This document shows positions 8,333-19,206 of a stretch of 64,000 nucleotides of DNA, piece by piece. Under the pieces are notes generated by a model that made no database searches, was not told the DNA's origin, and saw only the letters and a program-made list of their open reading frames with translations. The stretch's first letter is position 1. Each line of letters starts with the position of its first letter. The stretch comes from Alectoria sarmentosa (taxonomy: Eukaryota; Ascomycota; Lecanoromycetes; Lecanorales; Parmeliaceae): NCBI GenBank assembly GCA_009733775.1, contig WOGZ01000102.1:1-64000 (forward strand). The letters are read 5' to 3'. The translations under genes were made by a program, and so were the position numbers.

Positions 8333-10161
8333 TCACCACTCAAACCCAGGCAAGATCTGCGTACCTTCGGCCCTCACGCCCTCCAACTCTCCACCATCAA
8401 TCCCCAACGCCTCCAAGATCAGCGGCGCGATCTGCGTCGTGAAGACCCTTTGTGTGAACTTCTGCGCTTTTGTGATTTTAGGACTGCTGACGAAGCAGGC
8501 TACGTTCCTGTCGTCGGCGCTTAGACCGCCGTGCTCTTCGACCTTCTTCTTGGAGGTTGTGTAGATGATTCCGACGTCGGGTTGCACGATGATGTCAGGT
8601 ACGAATGGGCTGTTGACAGGGGTACCGAAACCTGGATCTCCATTGTGAGCGAGACAGGCTGATATGGTAGACATGGGTGGGTAGATACGGCATGAGATTG
8701 AGGTCTCTTACCTTGAGATGCTAGTGGTGTGGCGCCAGGAGCGTCGGCGAAGATGTTTAGAATTCTGCCTGCGGTACGGTCGTCGTTCAGATTCGCGACT
8801 GCGGTTGCAGTGGTACTGCTTTCATTCAGGAAGATGAGTGCGATGTCATCAGACTAAGCATATTCATATATTAGCAGTCAGGCATCAACAAAATGGCATC
8901 TCGGGCTTTTAGCTCTTCGAGCACGAAAGCGAGCATTTCTCGACGAAATGACTTTCCTTGAATTAATCAAGGGATACGTACCGTTTGCCACTCAACAGGA
9001 ACGCCGGTGGCGTTGGTGATCTGAATCGGGTTGACCTCGCCGAACAAAGCTGGATTGATGGGTGCGTTGCCGTGCTTGCTGGCGACGATGATGAGGGTAT
9101 CGTTGTAGAGACCCTTGGATTTCAATTTGTTGACAACGGCACCAAATGAGGCGTCCACAAAGTCTATTACTTCGAGTATAGGTGCTGAGAAGGGAAAGCC
9201 GGTGGTGTTCTGATATCCGTACGTCTTCTGGGCGACATTGACTGAATGGTATCAGCGTCTGATCCAGGCGCTTGTTAGTGTTGGGGCCAAATTACCACTT
9301 TGGAAATTGCCACCAAACAAAGCAGGGACGGCAGTCAAGTTTCCTTCTGAGTTTGCTGGCACCGTCGCGTCAAGGTAATCAAGGAAAGCATTTACATGCA
9401 ATTGATCGTAAGCCATAACGGCAGGAATGTTGTTCTAGATCTTCTCAGCGGTGGTCTACCCTTTATTGGATGGAATTGGACTTACACCCGGGATGGATTC
9501 GATCTCGGGGAAATAGCCAGTGCTCAAACCTGTCCCACTGGGCCCTCTTACGACATCGTACGCGGGGTGCTTGTCGACATATGCCGTCTGCTTGCCACTT
9601 GCCTTGATAATTTCAAAGACGGTATTGACCTGGAGCCGGTTGTGCGGGTACTGAAGGGTACATTTCCCATCAACGATGATTTTGGGGAGATGTGCTGGAT
9701 CGATGCCACCACTGAAAAGTTCGGTGGAGTTGTAATCAAGATCCTCGGTGGAGTCGGCTATGGAAAGATCAACACGCCTTTCCCATGATCCGCACACTAA
9801 ATCACATACTGTCATAACCCGGAGGTCCATAGCAGTTGCTGCCAGGAGCAAAGATGTTTCGGTTCCAGATATCGTCATACCACACTCCAGTGGTTCTAGG
9901 GGTGGCACCAGTAAATTGAGCTACTGTTCCTGGGAAGGAATCCGAGGGTGCGGAGGTGTAGGCACCGCTATACTCATATCCTGTCTTCAACAGAGCTGAG
10001 ATATTCGAGTTGGGCCTCAATGCTACATATTTATCGAGATCGCTAGCGTGAAGGCCATCGACTGAGAAGACTGCGACATGCTTGTACGGGCCAGTTCTCC
10101 GAGGCGCTGCCAAGGCTAATGAAAGCGTTGCAAACGCGACAGCAAGAGATTGAGAAAACAT
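8333..10161 (-). CDS. secreted type I phosphodiesterase / nucleotide pyrophosphatase
   Basis: Alkaline-phosphatase-superfamily enzyme that hydrolyses phosphodiester or pyrophosphate bonds of nucleotides outside the cell or in the secretory pathway. Six exons: 10161-9810, 9757-9486, 9434-9296, 9241-8982, 8853-8712, 8658-8333, giving 496 residues with all phases consistent. A signal peptide spans residues 1-19 (LSLALAA cleavage). Catalytic landmarks are the metal Asp35 in FSVDG, Ser75 in PSDSFPG at the nucleophile position (Thr in animal NPPs, Ser in many fungal members), the DKHPAYD segment, SKHGN and the HNGDPGFG...PDIIVQP block that carries the C-terminal metal His. The introns are 46-128 nt. 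A TATA-like TATAAAAGG lies about 70 bp upstream. Substrate is not predictable from sequence. Confidence 0.9.
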
Positions 10162-10227
10162 GGCGGGACAGTGACAAACAGTGCAATGGAGGATGAGGAA
10201 TATACAACATCTTGAAGAGATGGCTGC

Positions 10228-10236
10228 CTTTTATAA
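10228..10236 (-). promoter_or_regulatory. TATA box of the phosphodiesterase gene
   Basis: TATAAAAGG on the minus strand, about 70 bp before the ATG at 10161. Confidence 0.5.
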
Positions 10237-11662
10237 AGGAAATGGGAAACATGTTTTTGAGATTTCATCAAGTAAAGAAATCGGAAGTGAGAGATGATGC
10301 ACATGCACGTGCTTGGCAAGCCATTTACCATTGGCTCTCATTCGAAGTGCAGATGCAATGTAGATGCACCAAATCTGCACGCCACGGAAGCTTGGATGCA
10401 GGTACAGAGGGCGAAATGTGGACAACGGAAGGAGTCGTCGACGAGAACAGAAGGTGGAAGGAACGGAAAAACCTTGTCCCACTTCGGCCGAGCAGCCATC
10501 TCGGACCCCTCGGACTTACGGCTCCTCGTCTCCAACCAACCAGAGGCCACCATTGCGCTGCAAGTCGTGTCCATTGGCGTTCAAATTGTAACAAGAAGGA
10601 TGCGCCATGAGGATCCACTTCCAGCTAGATATTGGGCACGTGCAGGTATGTGAGTCTGTCCCCATCCCTCGTTTACTCATTGCCTGGACGTTGCGACCCG
10701 ATGAGGTGTTTTATAATAGCCCAGCTACAAGATCTACCTGCACGTGGTGCTCGCTAGGAACCTGTTGTTGATCTATCTTCGAGACGGTTAGCAGCAGAGC
10801 CAAGAAAGCTGGTCCACCAGGTGCTACATGAGGGCGTCGGTGTGATCTTAGAAGATGAGTGCATACGAGTGGGCCTCGTTAACTTCAATAGGAAATCCAT
10901 CTTCTCGAGTGTTCATACGTCGTACTTTCCCAAGCCCTCGCACTTCTTGAGACCGAAGTCACTGGGATCTCACAACGCATCCTCCTCAAAGTATGGCTAC
11001 ATCCGCACGTGTATTAGCAAGTTTTGATGTGCCACGCATCTAGGTCAACATGTCACGGTATTGCCAGAGTCCGAGAATACATGCTATCAGAGGGTAGAGA
11101 CTCGATAGTTTGGTGGAATGGACCTATCCCTTTTTCAATGATGCGTACACCATGTACCATCGGCCAAGAAAGCTCAAGTCTAGTTCGAGTAGACATCGTG
11201 AGGAACGCTATATGAGGGTTCGATTCCCGTCTTCAGCCCGGGCGGCTTACCACTTCATCAAAGTAGGGTTCCTCCGCGACTAGGGTCCAACCCTTTCGTC
11301 CAGCCTCCTACAGTCCCAGACCAAAATCAAAAACCAGACCCCCGGGGACGCTGGATGAGGTTTCAATAAACATTCGCGGACGTGTCTTTCCCATGTCTCA
11401 AAACTGCTCTACCTAGGCCATCATAGAAGTATACACGTCTCAAATGACTTCTGGTCGTGCATTTGGAAAATTGAGTCAAGATGGTAGGCGAAATGGTTGT
11501 ACTGAGGGGGTGTCTGCAAAGTCACTGCCGTCTCGAATTGTTCTATCGTTGAATCGTTAGTGATGCATACACAATTCTCGGGTGGAAAGCAAGACGTAAC
11601 GTACTTGGGGCGAGATATCTTTGTACACAAAATCTTGTGCATTTCCTTGATTGACTCTTCAG
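10237..11662. other. intergenic, tRNA-like relic near 11165-11235
   Basis: No supported protein gene. Around 11218 a GGGTTCGATTCCC element resembles a tRNA B box, and about 50 bp upstream AGCTCAAGTCTAG resembles an A box. No acceptor stem can be formed, so it is not an intact tRNA. Confidence 0.3.
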
Positions 11663-12079
11663 CTAGCGGCTTTTTCTGGTGGCCGAGGCATTTGTGAGGA
11701 ACCGCAAAGCTCTTGCATGCTGAACTACCGCAGTGGTAGCGTCAAGATCGAAGTCTAGGCCTCCTCCTAGAGTCATTGCGGCCTGGGTCTTCTGACTTTT
11801 CGTTGCTTTCTCCTTGTCGCTATCTTCCTTCTCGGAGTCTGCTACCCCTACTTCGACGTCTTCTCCCTTGCTCGACCCTGCCTTGTTCGGCCCTGCAATG
11901 CTCGGCTTTGCTAAAGTCGCAATTCGACGGTTGACTTGGGCAAGCTTTTCGTGCAGCTCGTAAGGGACTGATTCCCCCTCTTTGATCAAGGCGTTGATCT
12001 GCCTTTGCAGGCCCCCCTTCTGACTTGCCATCTTCGCTTTAGTCGTAAGACTCGCCGACGTTTCCTTCGAAGAGCCCAT
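11663..12079 (-). CDS. small charged helical protein, unknown function
   Basis: 138-residue single-exon protein with a clean ATG at 12079. The N-terminal half is a probable amphipathic helix (LQRQINALIKEGESVP, then ELHEKLAQVNRRIATLAKP) typical of a short coiled coil. A Lys/Glu/Ser-rich disordered middle follows (DSEKEDSDKEKATKSQKTQ), then a short hydrophobic-helical end (LDFDLDATTAVVQHARALRFL). No signal peptide or membrane segment. I do not recognise the family. The isolated small basic/acidic layout is compatible with a nuclear or chromatin-associated adaptor but does not show it. Confidence 0.5.
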   Translation of the reverse strand: MGSSKETSASLTTKAKMASQKGGLQRQINALIKEGESVPYELHEKLAQVNRRIATLAKPSIAGPNKAGSSKGEDVEVGVADSEKEDSDKEKATKSQKTQAAMTLGGGLDFDLDATTAVVQHARALRFLTNASATRKSR

Positions 12080-12262
12080 GATGCGTTGGGGTGAGGTGCG
12101 GTAAGGTAAGGTAGGGTGAAGTGAAATAGAGTCGGAGTTCTTGCGGGTACAATGCTAGCTGTCCTATCTGATTCGCAGGATAGGCTACTCAGTTTCTTGG
12201 GCGTTGTGCTTGGGTCCCATATACCTCTTGATTTACCGCTCCGTGCTGAGATTCCATTTCGT

Positions 12263-13148
12263 TCATCGCCACAATCGCTGCCAATTCGTTGGATGACGGG
12301 AGGTGAAGTAATGAAAAGGAATGCCGTCTATTATCAAACTGCTTCTTAGACTCCTATCCAGCTCCTGAGATCTCATCGTCAGGGCGCTGATATACTCAAG
12401 ATGTGGAATTGTCACTACGTGCTGCCTTCCGCAATCAGCACGTCTCCGAAGAGAAGAGAGTTTGAAGAGTGACTTACTTGAACGCCGTCGATAAAGACCG
12501 GACCCCCTTTTCGACCACGAACTCAAACCTTATCCATGTGTAAATTTCCCATAGCACAGTGTATTCTTTGGGCGAAATACCAAGTTTTTAGTTTCGGATT
12601 GAAGTTTCAGATGCTATCACTGCGGAGGAGAATGGCAGGGCTCGATCGGAATGATGGAAGTCTACCACAATTCTCCAGACGCCACTGATGCTCAGTAACC
12701 TGAATAGGGATAGGAAGTCCTTCAAAGCTGTCCCAGACGTCATTCCAGTCGAGTTTTCTTTCGTTTTCTGAGACTGAAGATCAATTGGACTTGACGCTCG
12801 AAAGTTTATGCAGGGTCAATCTGTACACTTGGGCGATCGGTTGTTGAAAGACGTATCATCTCAGAGCCTAACTTTGTCTCCGCACACAATTGCCAACAGT
12901 CGAGCCGTCATGAATAAAAGCCATTTTTCCTTCAGATGTCTTATATGCTGAATGGCTCTCACCAAATGTCCTGCTGATGTCTAGGAATCATTCCGTGCTG
13001 CCGTCTCTCCAAAGACATTAGCAGCCAGCTCTACGTGCTGACCACCAAGGCCGCACTCCACCCTGTAACATACTCCAAAATGTGAACAACATCCCCTTCG
13101 ATATCGAGGATGCCGTTGTAAATGCACTGGTAGTTAAAGCCCCACGCT
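12263..13148 (-). pseudogene. decayed multi-exon gene, unknown family
   Basis: The minus strand carries a series of clearly protein-like segments in changing frames: NYQCIYNGILDIEGDVVHI and EYVTGW near 13148-13060, ECGLGGQHVELAANVFGE near 13060-13005, HLVRAIQHIRHLKEKWLL near 12960-12895, LDWNDVWDSFEGLPIPIQ with VTEHQWRLENCGRLPSFRSS near 12755-12640, and PKEYTVLWEIYTWIRFEF near 12570-12515. In-frame stops and at least two frame changes not matched by splice sites interrupt them. I read it as one ancestral gene now inactive. A real gene with badly placed introns is less likely because stops fall inside conserved-looking segments. No function assigned. Confidence 0.45.
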
Positions 13149-13441
13149 ATTGGTCTATGCCCTTCACTAGGCTGCTTTTCTCACCAAAGTAGACCTTAAT
13201 GCATGAGTAGCGGTACAATTATATATGTAGGATAGCCTCGATTTTGTAGGGGTTGGAACCAATCATAAAACGTCGGTCTCAAACCAAAGGGCTTTCTGCC
13301 AGCCAAGAGTTAAACCTTTCGAGAGATCAAGTGGATTATCAGTAACCATCACGAGGAAAGATAGTGCTTGGTTCTGGTAATATAATATGAAAGGACTGGA
13401 TCCGAGTGGATCGTACTAAGGTCAACCTTTTATGTAGCGCA

Positions 13442-15952
13442 TCAGTCACTTTGTCTAGCCAATTCAATGACCTTCTTAGCAGCCTCATCGAAGTCATCAA
13501 ATGCATGTAAAGAAAGCCCGCTCTCCGCGATCTGAGAAATTCAGTATGCTTCATCACTCGTGGCACAGGCTTGCTTACCATTCTCTGTCCAATCTCCTCA
13601 TTCGTCCCTCTGAGACGGACAACCACCGGCACTTTGATGCCAAGATCCTTGTAAGCAAGCATGATGCCATCGGCAATCATATCGCAGAGGGTAAGTCCCC
13701 CAAATATGTTGACAAAGATGGTCTTCACTCTTGAATCTTTCAAGATGATTCTGAAAGAGCTTTTGACGGTCTCACTGGTCGCTTTACCGCCAGTGTCGAG
13801 GAAATTGGCACACTTGCCTCCCAGATCAGCTATGGCGTCGACAGTGTTCATGGCGAGACCGGCACCGTTGACTGTAAGGCTTGGTCAGATCCCGGATCAG
13901 CAGTGACCAAACATGGCTTACCCAGTGTGCCTATGTTGCCATCATCCCTGAGCCTTATTATCAAATGTCAATATATATACGGTTACATTGAGATGAGACA
14001 GTCTTACTTGATGTAGACAATACCATCTTTCTCAGCCTCTACCTCTTCTGGCAGCTCGTTACTGGTATCTCTCATTTCTTGGAGATCAGCATGTCTTTTA
14101 CCGCTTCTAAATGCCGCATCATCAAAGCTAAATTCGGCTCGTGCCACAGCGAGCTCTCCTTGCCGATTACGCGATATCCTTGTAGATAGAGATGAAGCTT
14201 CTTTGCCGAAGAATATGTCGACGAGGGAGGACAACAGAATTGACAAAGAATCGAGCGATTCTTCTTTGCACCTGAGATCCGTGGCTATGGAGGACAACGT
14301 AGAGTCATCCTCAACCTTATCCAGTGCCAGCGGGTAAGTTTTGGCGTGAAGTTGAGGGCTTTCACCTCCAATTGAGTACGAAGTAATAATGCACGGGGTG
14401 AAGTTCGTTCTATCCACGGCTAGAGTCAGGAAATAGTCCCTGCTCTCAGGATCCTCGGACTTTGAGATTGGGACCCCAGATTCTTCGAGCATTTCAAAGC
14501 TTTGGGATTCTGGGATGTGAATCATTCGCCGATGAAAGGAAGCGGAAGGCTCGGAGGAGGATTTCACTGGACGTCGAAGGGTGTGCATGCTTCGGTGCTG
14601 GCTTTTGTCTTGTGATATTGGTGGCTCCTCAGGTCAGCGTCTTAGTGGCGAAAGTGTTTGGTCTTTTCTTAGATCCCGTAAATCACTTACCGAAGAAGAC
14701 CGGCGAGGTCCATTTCCCAGGAGTTGCTTCATACCCTCACCAAATTTTGAAGGGTGGTTCGTAATCACCACTCCAGCATCTTCGAGGGCTCGCACTTTAC
14801 CTGCGGCTTTTTTCTCACCGGCGCCAACAAAAGCCCCAGCATGCCCCATGACCCTGCCCGAAGGAGCCTGAACCCCTGCAATGAGTGCCATGATCGGCCT
14901 TATTTCGTCAGTCTTTGCGTAGCAAAACGGAGAGCGAAACTCACTTCGGCTTCTCCGTGCGCTTTCGGTACTCCTTGATCCATTCTGCCGCATCTTCTTC
15001 AGCCCTTCCTCCAATCTCTCCAACGATAATGATGCCTTTTGTATCAGCATCATGTTCAAATACCTTCAACGCATCCACAAAGTCAGTCCCAGGAAGAGGG
15101 TCTCCACCCATCCCAATGACGAGACTCTGACCGAGGCCAGCTCGAGTAGTAGATGCAACCGTCTCATAGCTTAGAGTGCCAGATTTGGCTACTATGGCAA
15201 TATTCCCTGGCATGAATGTTGGTATAGGATGAAATCCAAGCCTACATTTGCCTACTGCAGAGATCATGCCAGGTGAATTGGCGCCAACAAGGCGAGACTT
15301 CGATTGAGATCTCAGCATTGATTGAACCTTGAAACTTTCAGCCTCGACAAATTTTCAAAGAAGGGTCAGATTCGTACTCTAAGCATGTCATGCAAGGGTA
15401 TGTGTTCAGCAACAGCAACAACAAGGGGGATTTCTGCCTCTATTGCCTCCTCAATGGCTGAAGCAGCGTGCTGGGCGGCCACATAGATGGCTGTTGCGTC
15501 CGGCTTCAGCTGGTCTTTGGCCTGAAACAAAATTAGAACTTCCACTATTGGCGCGAAAAAAAGGAGGAGAGGAGAGGGTCTCACTCACTGCTCGTACAGA
15601 CGGCAGAACAGGAAGTCCAAGATGCTCGCCATTTCTGCCAGGAGTGACGCCACCTACAATCTTCGTCCCGTAATCAATTGACTGTTGGGCGTTTTGGGTC
15701 GCCTTGTGGTCCGTTTCAGAGGAAGTCTTGCAATGTATCAGGAACGCAACTTACCTGCCTTCCAGTATACCCTTGAAAGATGACGCGTGTATGGTCTCCG
15801 ATTTTCAGATTTGATACAGTATCTGAGTAAGAGCATTTTGGGTTTGAAGTAGAAAACAGCCGCTGATGCGTATCTCGCAGGAGACAATTCAAAAACGAAG
15901 AAGGCGTGCAAAAGAAACTATATCTCAATGAGATGCTCTTCCTGGTTATCAT
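13442..15952 (-). CDS. alpha-beta fused succinyl-CoA ligase-like protein with reduced ATP-grasp
   Basis: Nine exons, all phases consistent: 15952-15755, 15702-15589, 15521-15378, 15327-14945, 14898-14691, 14597-14008, 13947-13922, 13871-13579, 13531-13442; 681 residues. Residues 1-345 are a full SucD-like alpha half: mitochondrial-type presequence, FQGYTGRQ CoA-binding loop, GTKIVGGVTPGRNGEH, GANSPGMIS, GTLSYETV, and the phosphorylatable His near residue 299 in GRVMGHAGAF. Residues from about 346 are a SucC-like beta half: IHIPESQSFEMLEESGVPIS aligns with the ATP-grasp start, but the text then jumps to a YFLTLAVDRT segment, so the Gly-rich ATP-binding part seems missing. The CoA-ligase end is intact (LVNGAGLAMNTVDAI, GGKCANFLDTGGKA, FVNIFGGLTLCDMIADGI). 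Canonical synthetases use separate subunits. This one may be catalytically altered or depend on a partner. Confidence 0.85.
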
Positions 15953-16701
15953 ATTGTAAGAGAAAAAAGGCCAATACAGGAAGCTCTGTAGCCAGCCAAG
16001 AACATGAGTAAAATTTCCTACTTATCGCACCAATTTGGTCAGACAGAGAAGAGAAGAAATTCCGAAAATATGCACAACGATAGAGCAGGCAATGACGTCC
16101 AAAACCATGATCATGGTCAGCCCTGTGGAAAAAATGGGCTAAGCTTTCTTGGACCTAGCGCCTCTGTCCCCTCAGTCTACTTTACTTTGCCCTCGCTGTC
16201 TCCAGTTCCCGCTGCCTTGACATTATTCGCTCCAATTGTGATATCCAGAGCCTCAAGACGTGTGGAGCAAACACGGCAAGTGCAAAGGAGCAAGTCTAAA
16301 GTCACAACGTCGCTATGGCTGGCAAAGTCTTTACGTCTCTAGGCTCTCGGCAGCATTCGCGCTTCGGCATCTCAAGATCGAGGCCGACAACCTCTGAGGT
16401 TGGTCAACGTGATGATTAAGAAACCCAAACTCTGAGCCATTGGAATGAAGCCTTGCTGGCAAGATCTGTATAAGCCGTTGATTTTATAATAGGGTTTCGA
16501 CGATTTGAAAAGCGAAAGCCGAGGGTTCGCTTGGACGAAAGACCGAGAGATTGAACCATCGCCTGCAAAGACTGCAGTTTCCTCCAGGTCGCACGGAGTC
16601 ATCTTGCTATATCGCTTAAAGCTACGAACAGGCTTGTGAACAGATCAACATCACCGACTACTCTTCGTGTGCCAGTATCACTCATTGAAGCATCCGCAAT
16701 A
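15953..16701. promoter_or_regulatory. shared divergent intergenic region
   Basis: About 750 bp between the ATGs of the fused ligase-like gene (minus) and the DUF1857 gene (plus). No specific element is recognised. A minus frame from 16602 to 16372 is open but has no coding support. Confidence 0.4.
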
Positions 16702-17260
16702 ATGGTCGTTCTCTACCAGTCCCAAACCTACCCCATCAACCCTCCCAATGCCTCGCCAGTTCTCACTCTCTCCGAAGTCTGGGAAGTGATGCAAGTCAAG
16801 TGCCGCAAACCCCAGATTTTTGTCGCTCCCATGTCTGCCTGCGAGGTTCTCGAAGAGACGGATAGCTTTATGAAGAGGTCGGTGACGTTCAAAGAAGGCA
16901 TGGGCCCACCGGGCGGAAAAGTGATCGAGGACCTGGATATCCGTGCTCCTTGGAAGGTACGTTCATGAGTCCAAGCTGGCCACATGTACATCCGCCCAAG
17001 CTGACGACTCGCCGTTGCCGTAGGTCGACTTTCGCAACCTCGACACGGGCGCCTTCATCAATAACACCATCTCCCATGGCAACCATGAGACAGAGCTCTA
17101 CCTGACATTCTATTTTGAGTGGCCATTTCCAACGATCAAAGAAGGGAGTGAAGAAGCAAAGGAGAAGTCGAATCAGCTGTGGGAACAGGCGAGAATGACG
17201 GTGCAGCACACGATTGATGTTGCGAGGGAAATGAAGACGAAGGGAGAGTTGAAACACTGA
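16702..17260 (+). CDS. DUF1857 / AtaL-like SRPBCC-fold protein
   Basis: 163 residues in two exons (16702-16956, 17024-17260; phase 0 intron of 67 nt). It matches the DUF1857 family of fungal START/SRPBCC-like proteins, whose best known member is AtaL of acetylaranotin biosynthesis: VLTLSEVWEVMQVKCRKPQIFV near residues 22-43, FKEGMGPPGGKVIEDL, then NLDTGAFINNTISHG and ELYLTFYFEWPFP, and a C-terminal helix. The fold has a hydrophobic cavity, so binding a small hydrophobic ligand is inferred. No biosynthetic core enzyme lies nearby, so a secondary-metabolite role is not supported here. Codon 16702 is chosen because it begins the family's MVVLYQSQ-type N-terminus. It is divergent from the fused ligase-like gene. 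Confidence 0.85.
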
Positions 17261-17554
17261 TTGGCGTGGGGTGCGAGGCTCAGCGGGATTGAAGTGGGTG
17301 TATATCGTAGCTCAGATACTAATACATATACAATACGATTGCTCACGCCAACAAGGGAACAGCACCCGCGAGCGTATGACCACTTGATATGAAGCTGTCA
17401 ATAGCTTGGTTTTGCTTGTGCAATATTTTGAGCTGCAAGTGATAACCGCCATCAATAGCGGTGGCCATGATTGAGCAGAGTATCATCTCCGTCCTTCTCA
17501 ACCAGCTATCCAGCATGCCCTCGTCTTTCCTTCTGCAAGCCCCGTGTCCTCTCT

Positions 17555-17803
17555 TCAAGCTCCGCCTTCCCTCTTGGCGTACTCATCTTCAATATTCTCT
17601 TCGTACAGCTTGTTCGCCGCCTTCTCGACCTCCGACGCACTCTGCGCAACACCAGCCTTAGTCTCCGCTGCAGCAGAACTTCCGCTCTTCTCATTTGCAT
17701 CGTCCATGGCGGAGGAGACATTATTAGTCACCGACTCTTTATCGAGGGTAGTGTCGCTGTTGGAGGGTTTTTCTGAGCTGGTGAGGGAGGGGAGGGAGGG
17801 CAT
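17555..17803 (-). CDS. small acidic helical protein
   Basis: 82 residues from the first ATG of the frame at 17803. The frame is open further upstream but without ATG, so a spliced 5' exon is possible. Ser/Thr-rich start, then a long charged helix (VAQSASEVEKAANKLYEENI) and an EYAKREGGA end. No signal peptide or membrane segment; family not recognised. The start lies 221 bp from the divergent ERCC1 homologue, so the two may share a promoter. Confidence 0.45.
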   Translation of the reverse strand: MPSLPSLTSSEKPSNSDTTLDKESVTNNVSSAMDDANEKSGSSAAAETKAGVAQSASEVEKAANKLYEENIEDEYAKREGGA

Positions 17804-18024
17804 GATGGGCGAAGGCAAGAAGGGGACGTCTGGGAGGAGGAAGCTGAAGTCTCTGCGTATGATCGGAATGTGAACTAGAGTATGTTGATTTGCTGTGTCA
17901 CTGCAGAAGGTGCTAATGCGTGTGAGTGGGGCGACAAGAAAAGTCGATTCACCTCCGCCACCCGGCGCTTGATTTCTAAGACGAAGAATACCTGACACTC
18001 CGCCCTTCTCCCAAATTGACGCCG

Positions 18025-19206
18025 ATGATGGACGACGAATTTGGTGATGACGCAGACTTCGCTACCATTGTGGACGCCGACGATCGAGGGGCTCATGCTC
18101 CAGGGCCCTCTACCAAATCCTCCACCGCCCCGAAGATCCAGCAACCCAAACCTCAAACCCTGCCCTCCCGCTCCGCGCCTTCTTCAATTGTTGTCTCTAC
18201 CCGTCAGAAGGGTAATCCTATTCTCAACAACATTCGCTCTCTTCCCTGGGAGTATGGCGACATACCCGCTGACTACGTTCTCGGCGCCACGACATGCGCT
18301 CTCTTCCTCAGTCTAAAATACCACCGCCTGCACCCCGAATATATCTACTCTCGTATACGGGCATTGGGACACAAATACAACCTGAGAGTCTTGTTGACGA
18401 TGGTGGATATACAGAATCACGAGGAGAGTCTAAAGGAACTAAGCAAGACGAGTCTGATCAATGATTTGACGCTCATACTATGCTGGTCGGCACAGGAAGC
18501 TGGGAAGTATCTCGAGCTCTACAAATCTTATGAGCATGCTTCACCAACGTCCATACGTGCACATCAGGCCACGAGCTATTCGGAGAAGTTGATCGAGTTC
18601 ATCACGGTGCCGAGAAGTATCAATAAGACGGATGCATTGAGTTTGGTGTCTGCATTCGGAAGCGTGAGAGCTGCGGTGAATGCGAGACCGGAAGAGATCG
18701 GAGAAATCACAGGCTGGGGAGAAAAGAAAGTGGAGAGATGGGTCGGAACTGTGAGGGAGAATTTCAGAGTGAGGAAGGCCGCAAGGAGGGGAGTCGGAGT
18801 TGGGCGAGAGGACAGCACGATTGGGCTACCTGTAGGTCAGAGCTCTGCCGGGTTGGCTAGGGAGGACAGCTTGTTCGAAGATACTAGTGCTGAGCAACGC
18901 CGAGACTCAGCGTCTGTGCCAATTGGCAGGACGCCAACCAAGGATGCAACAGCTTCAAATCCTGGTACAGCTGAGACAGCACAGCAACGACCTCCGAAGA
19001 GACCAGCAGATGAGTTGCCACTGTGGGAGCCTGGCGAAGACGAAGAAGAAGCTCTGCTTCTAGCTGCTGCAGAGGAAGAGGGAATGATGCCAAGCCCAAG
19101 TAGCAACGCCAAGAAGCTTGAGCCGCAACGAAAAGCATCTGCACACTCCAACGAAGGCCTAAGTGAAGGCATGGCAGCGGCTCTAGCGAATTTACGAAAA
19201 GAGTGA
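18025..19206 (+). CDS. ERCC1/Rad10/Swi10 nucleotide-excision repair protein
   Basis: Non-catalytic partner of the XPF/Rad1 structure-specific endonuclease, cutting 5' of bulky lesions and acting in single-strand annealing and interstrand crosslink repair in the nucleus. 393 residues, no introns, ATG at 18025. The central nuclease-like domain (residues about 61-180) begins with the diagnostic GNPILNNIRSLPWEYGDI and includes CALFLSLKYHRLHPEYIYSR and a VRVLLTMVDI-like core strand. The tandem helix-hairpin-helix follows (INKTDALSLVSAFGSVRAAV, then ITGWGEKKVERW, residues about 200-240), used for XPF dimerisation. The last 150 residues are disordered and acidic (GEDEEEALLLAAAEEEG), longer than in yeast Rad10, as in other filamentous ascomycetes. 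Confidence 0.93.
   Translation: MMDDEFGDDADFATIVDADDRGAHAPGPSTKSSTAPKIQQPKPQTLPSRSAPSSIVVSTRQKGNPILNNIRSLPWEYGDIPADYVLGATTCALFLSLKYHRLHPEYIYSRIRALGHKYNLRVLLTMVDIQNHEESLKELSKTSLINDLTLILCWSAQEAGKYLELYKSYEHASPTSIRAHQATSYSEKLIEFITVPRSINKTDALSLVSAFGSVRAAVNARPEEIGEITGWGEKKVERWVGTVRENFRVRKAARRGVGVGREDSTIGLPVGQSSAGLAREDSLFEDTSAEQRRDSASVPIGRTPTKDATASNPGTAETAQQRPPKRPADELPLWEPGEDEEEALLLAAAEEEGMMPSPSSNAKKLEPQRKASAHSNEGLSEGMAAALANLRKE

Noticed and set aside
11165..11235. Intact tRNA gene
   Set aside because: B-box-like sequence present but no complementary acceptor stem and a mispaired T-arm.
16372..16602. 76-codon minus ORF in the divergent promoter region
   Set aside because: No conservation clue, and position inside a shared promoter.
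17804..17998. N-terminal extension of the small acidic protein up to 17998
   Set aside because: Extension lacks an ATG (begins GTG) and would leave almost no space to the divergent ERCC1 start.
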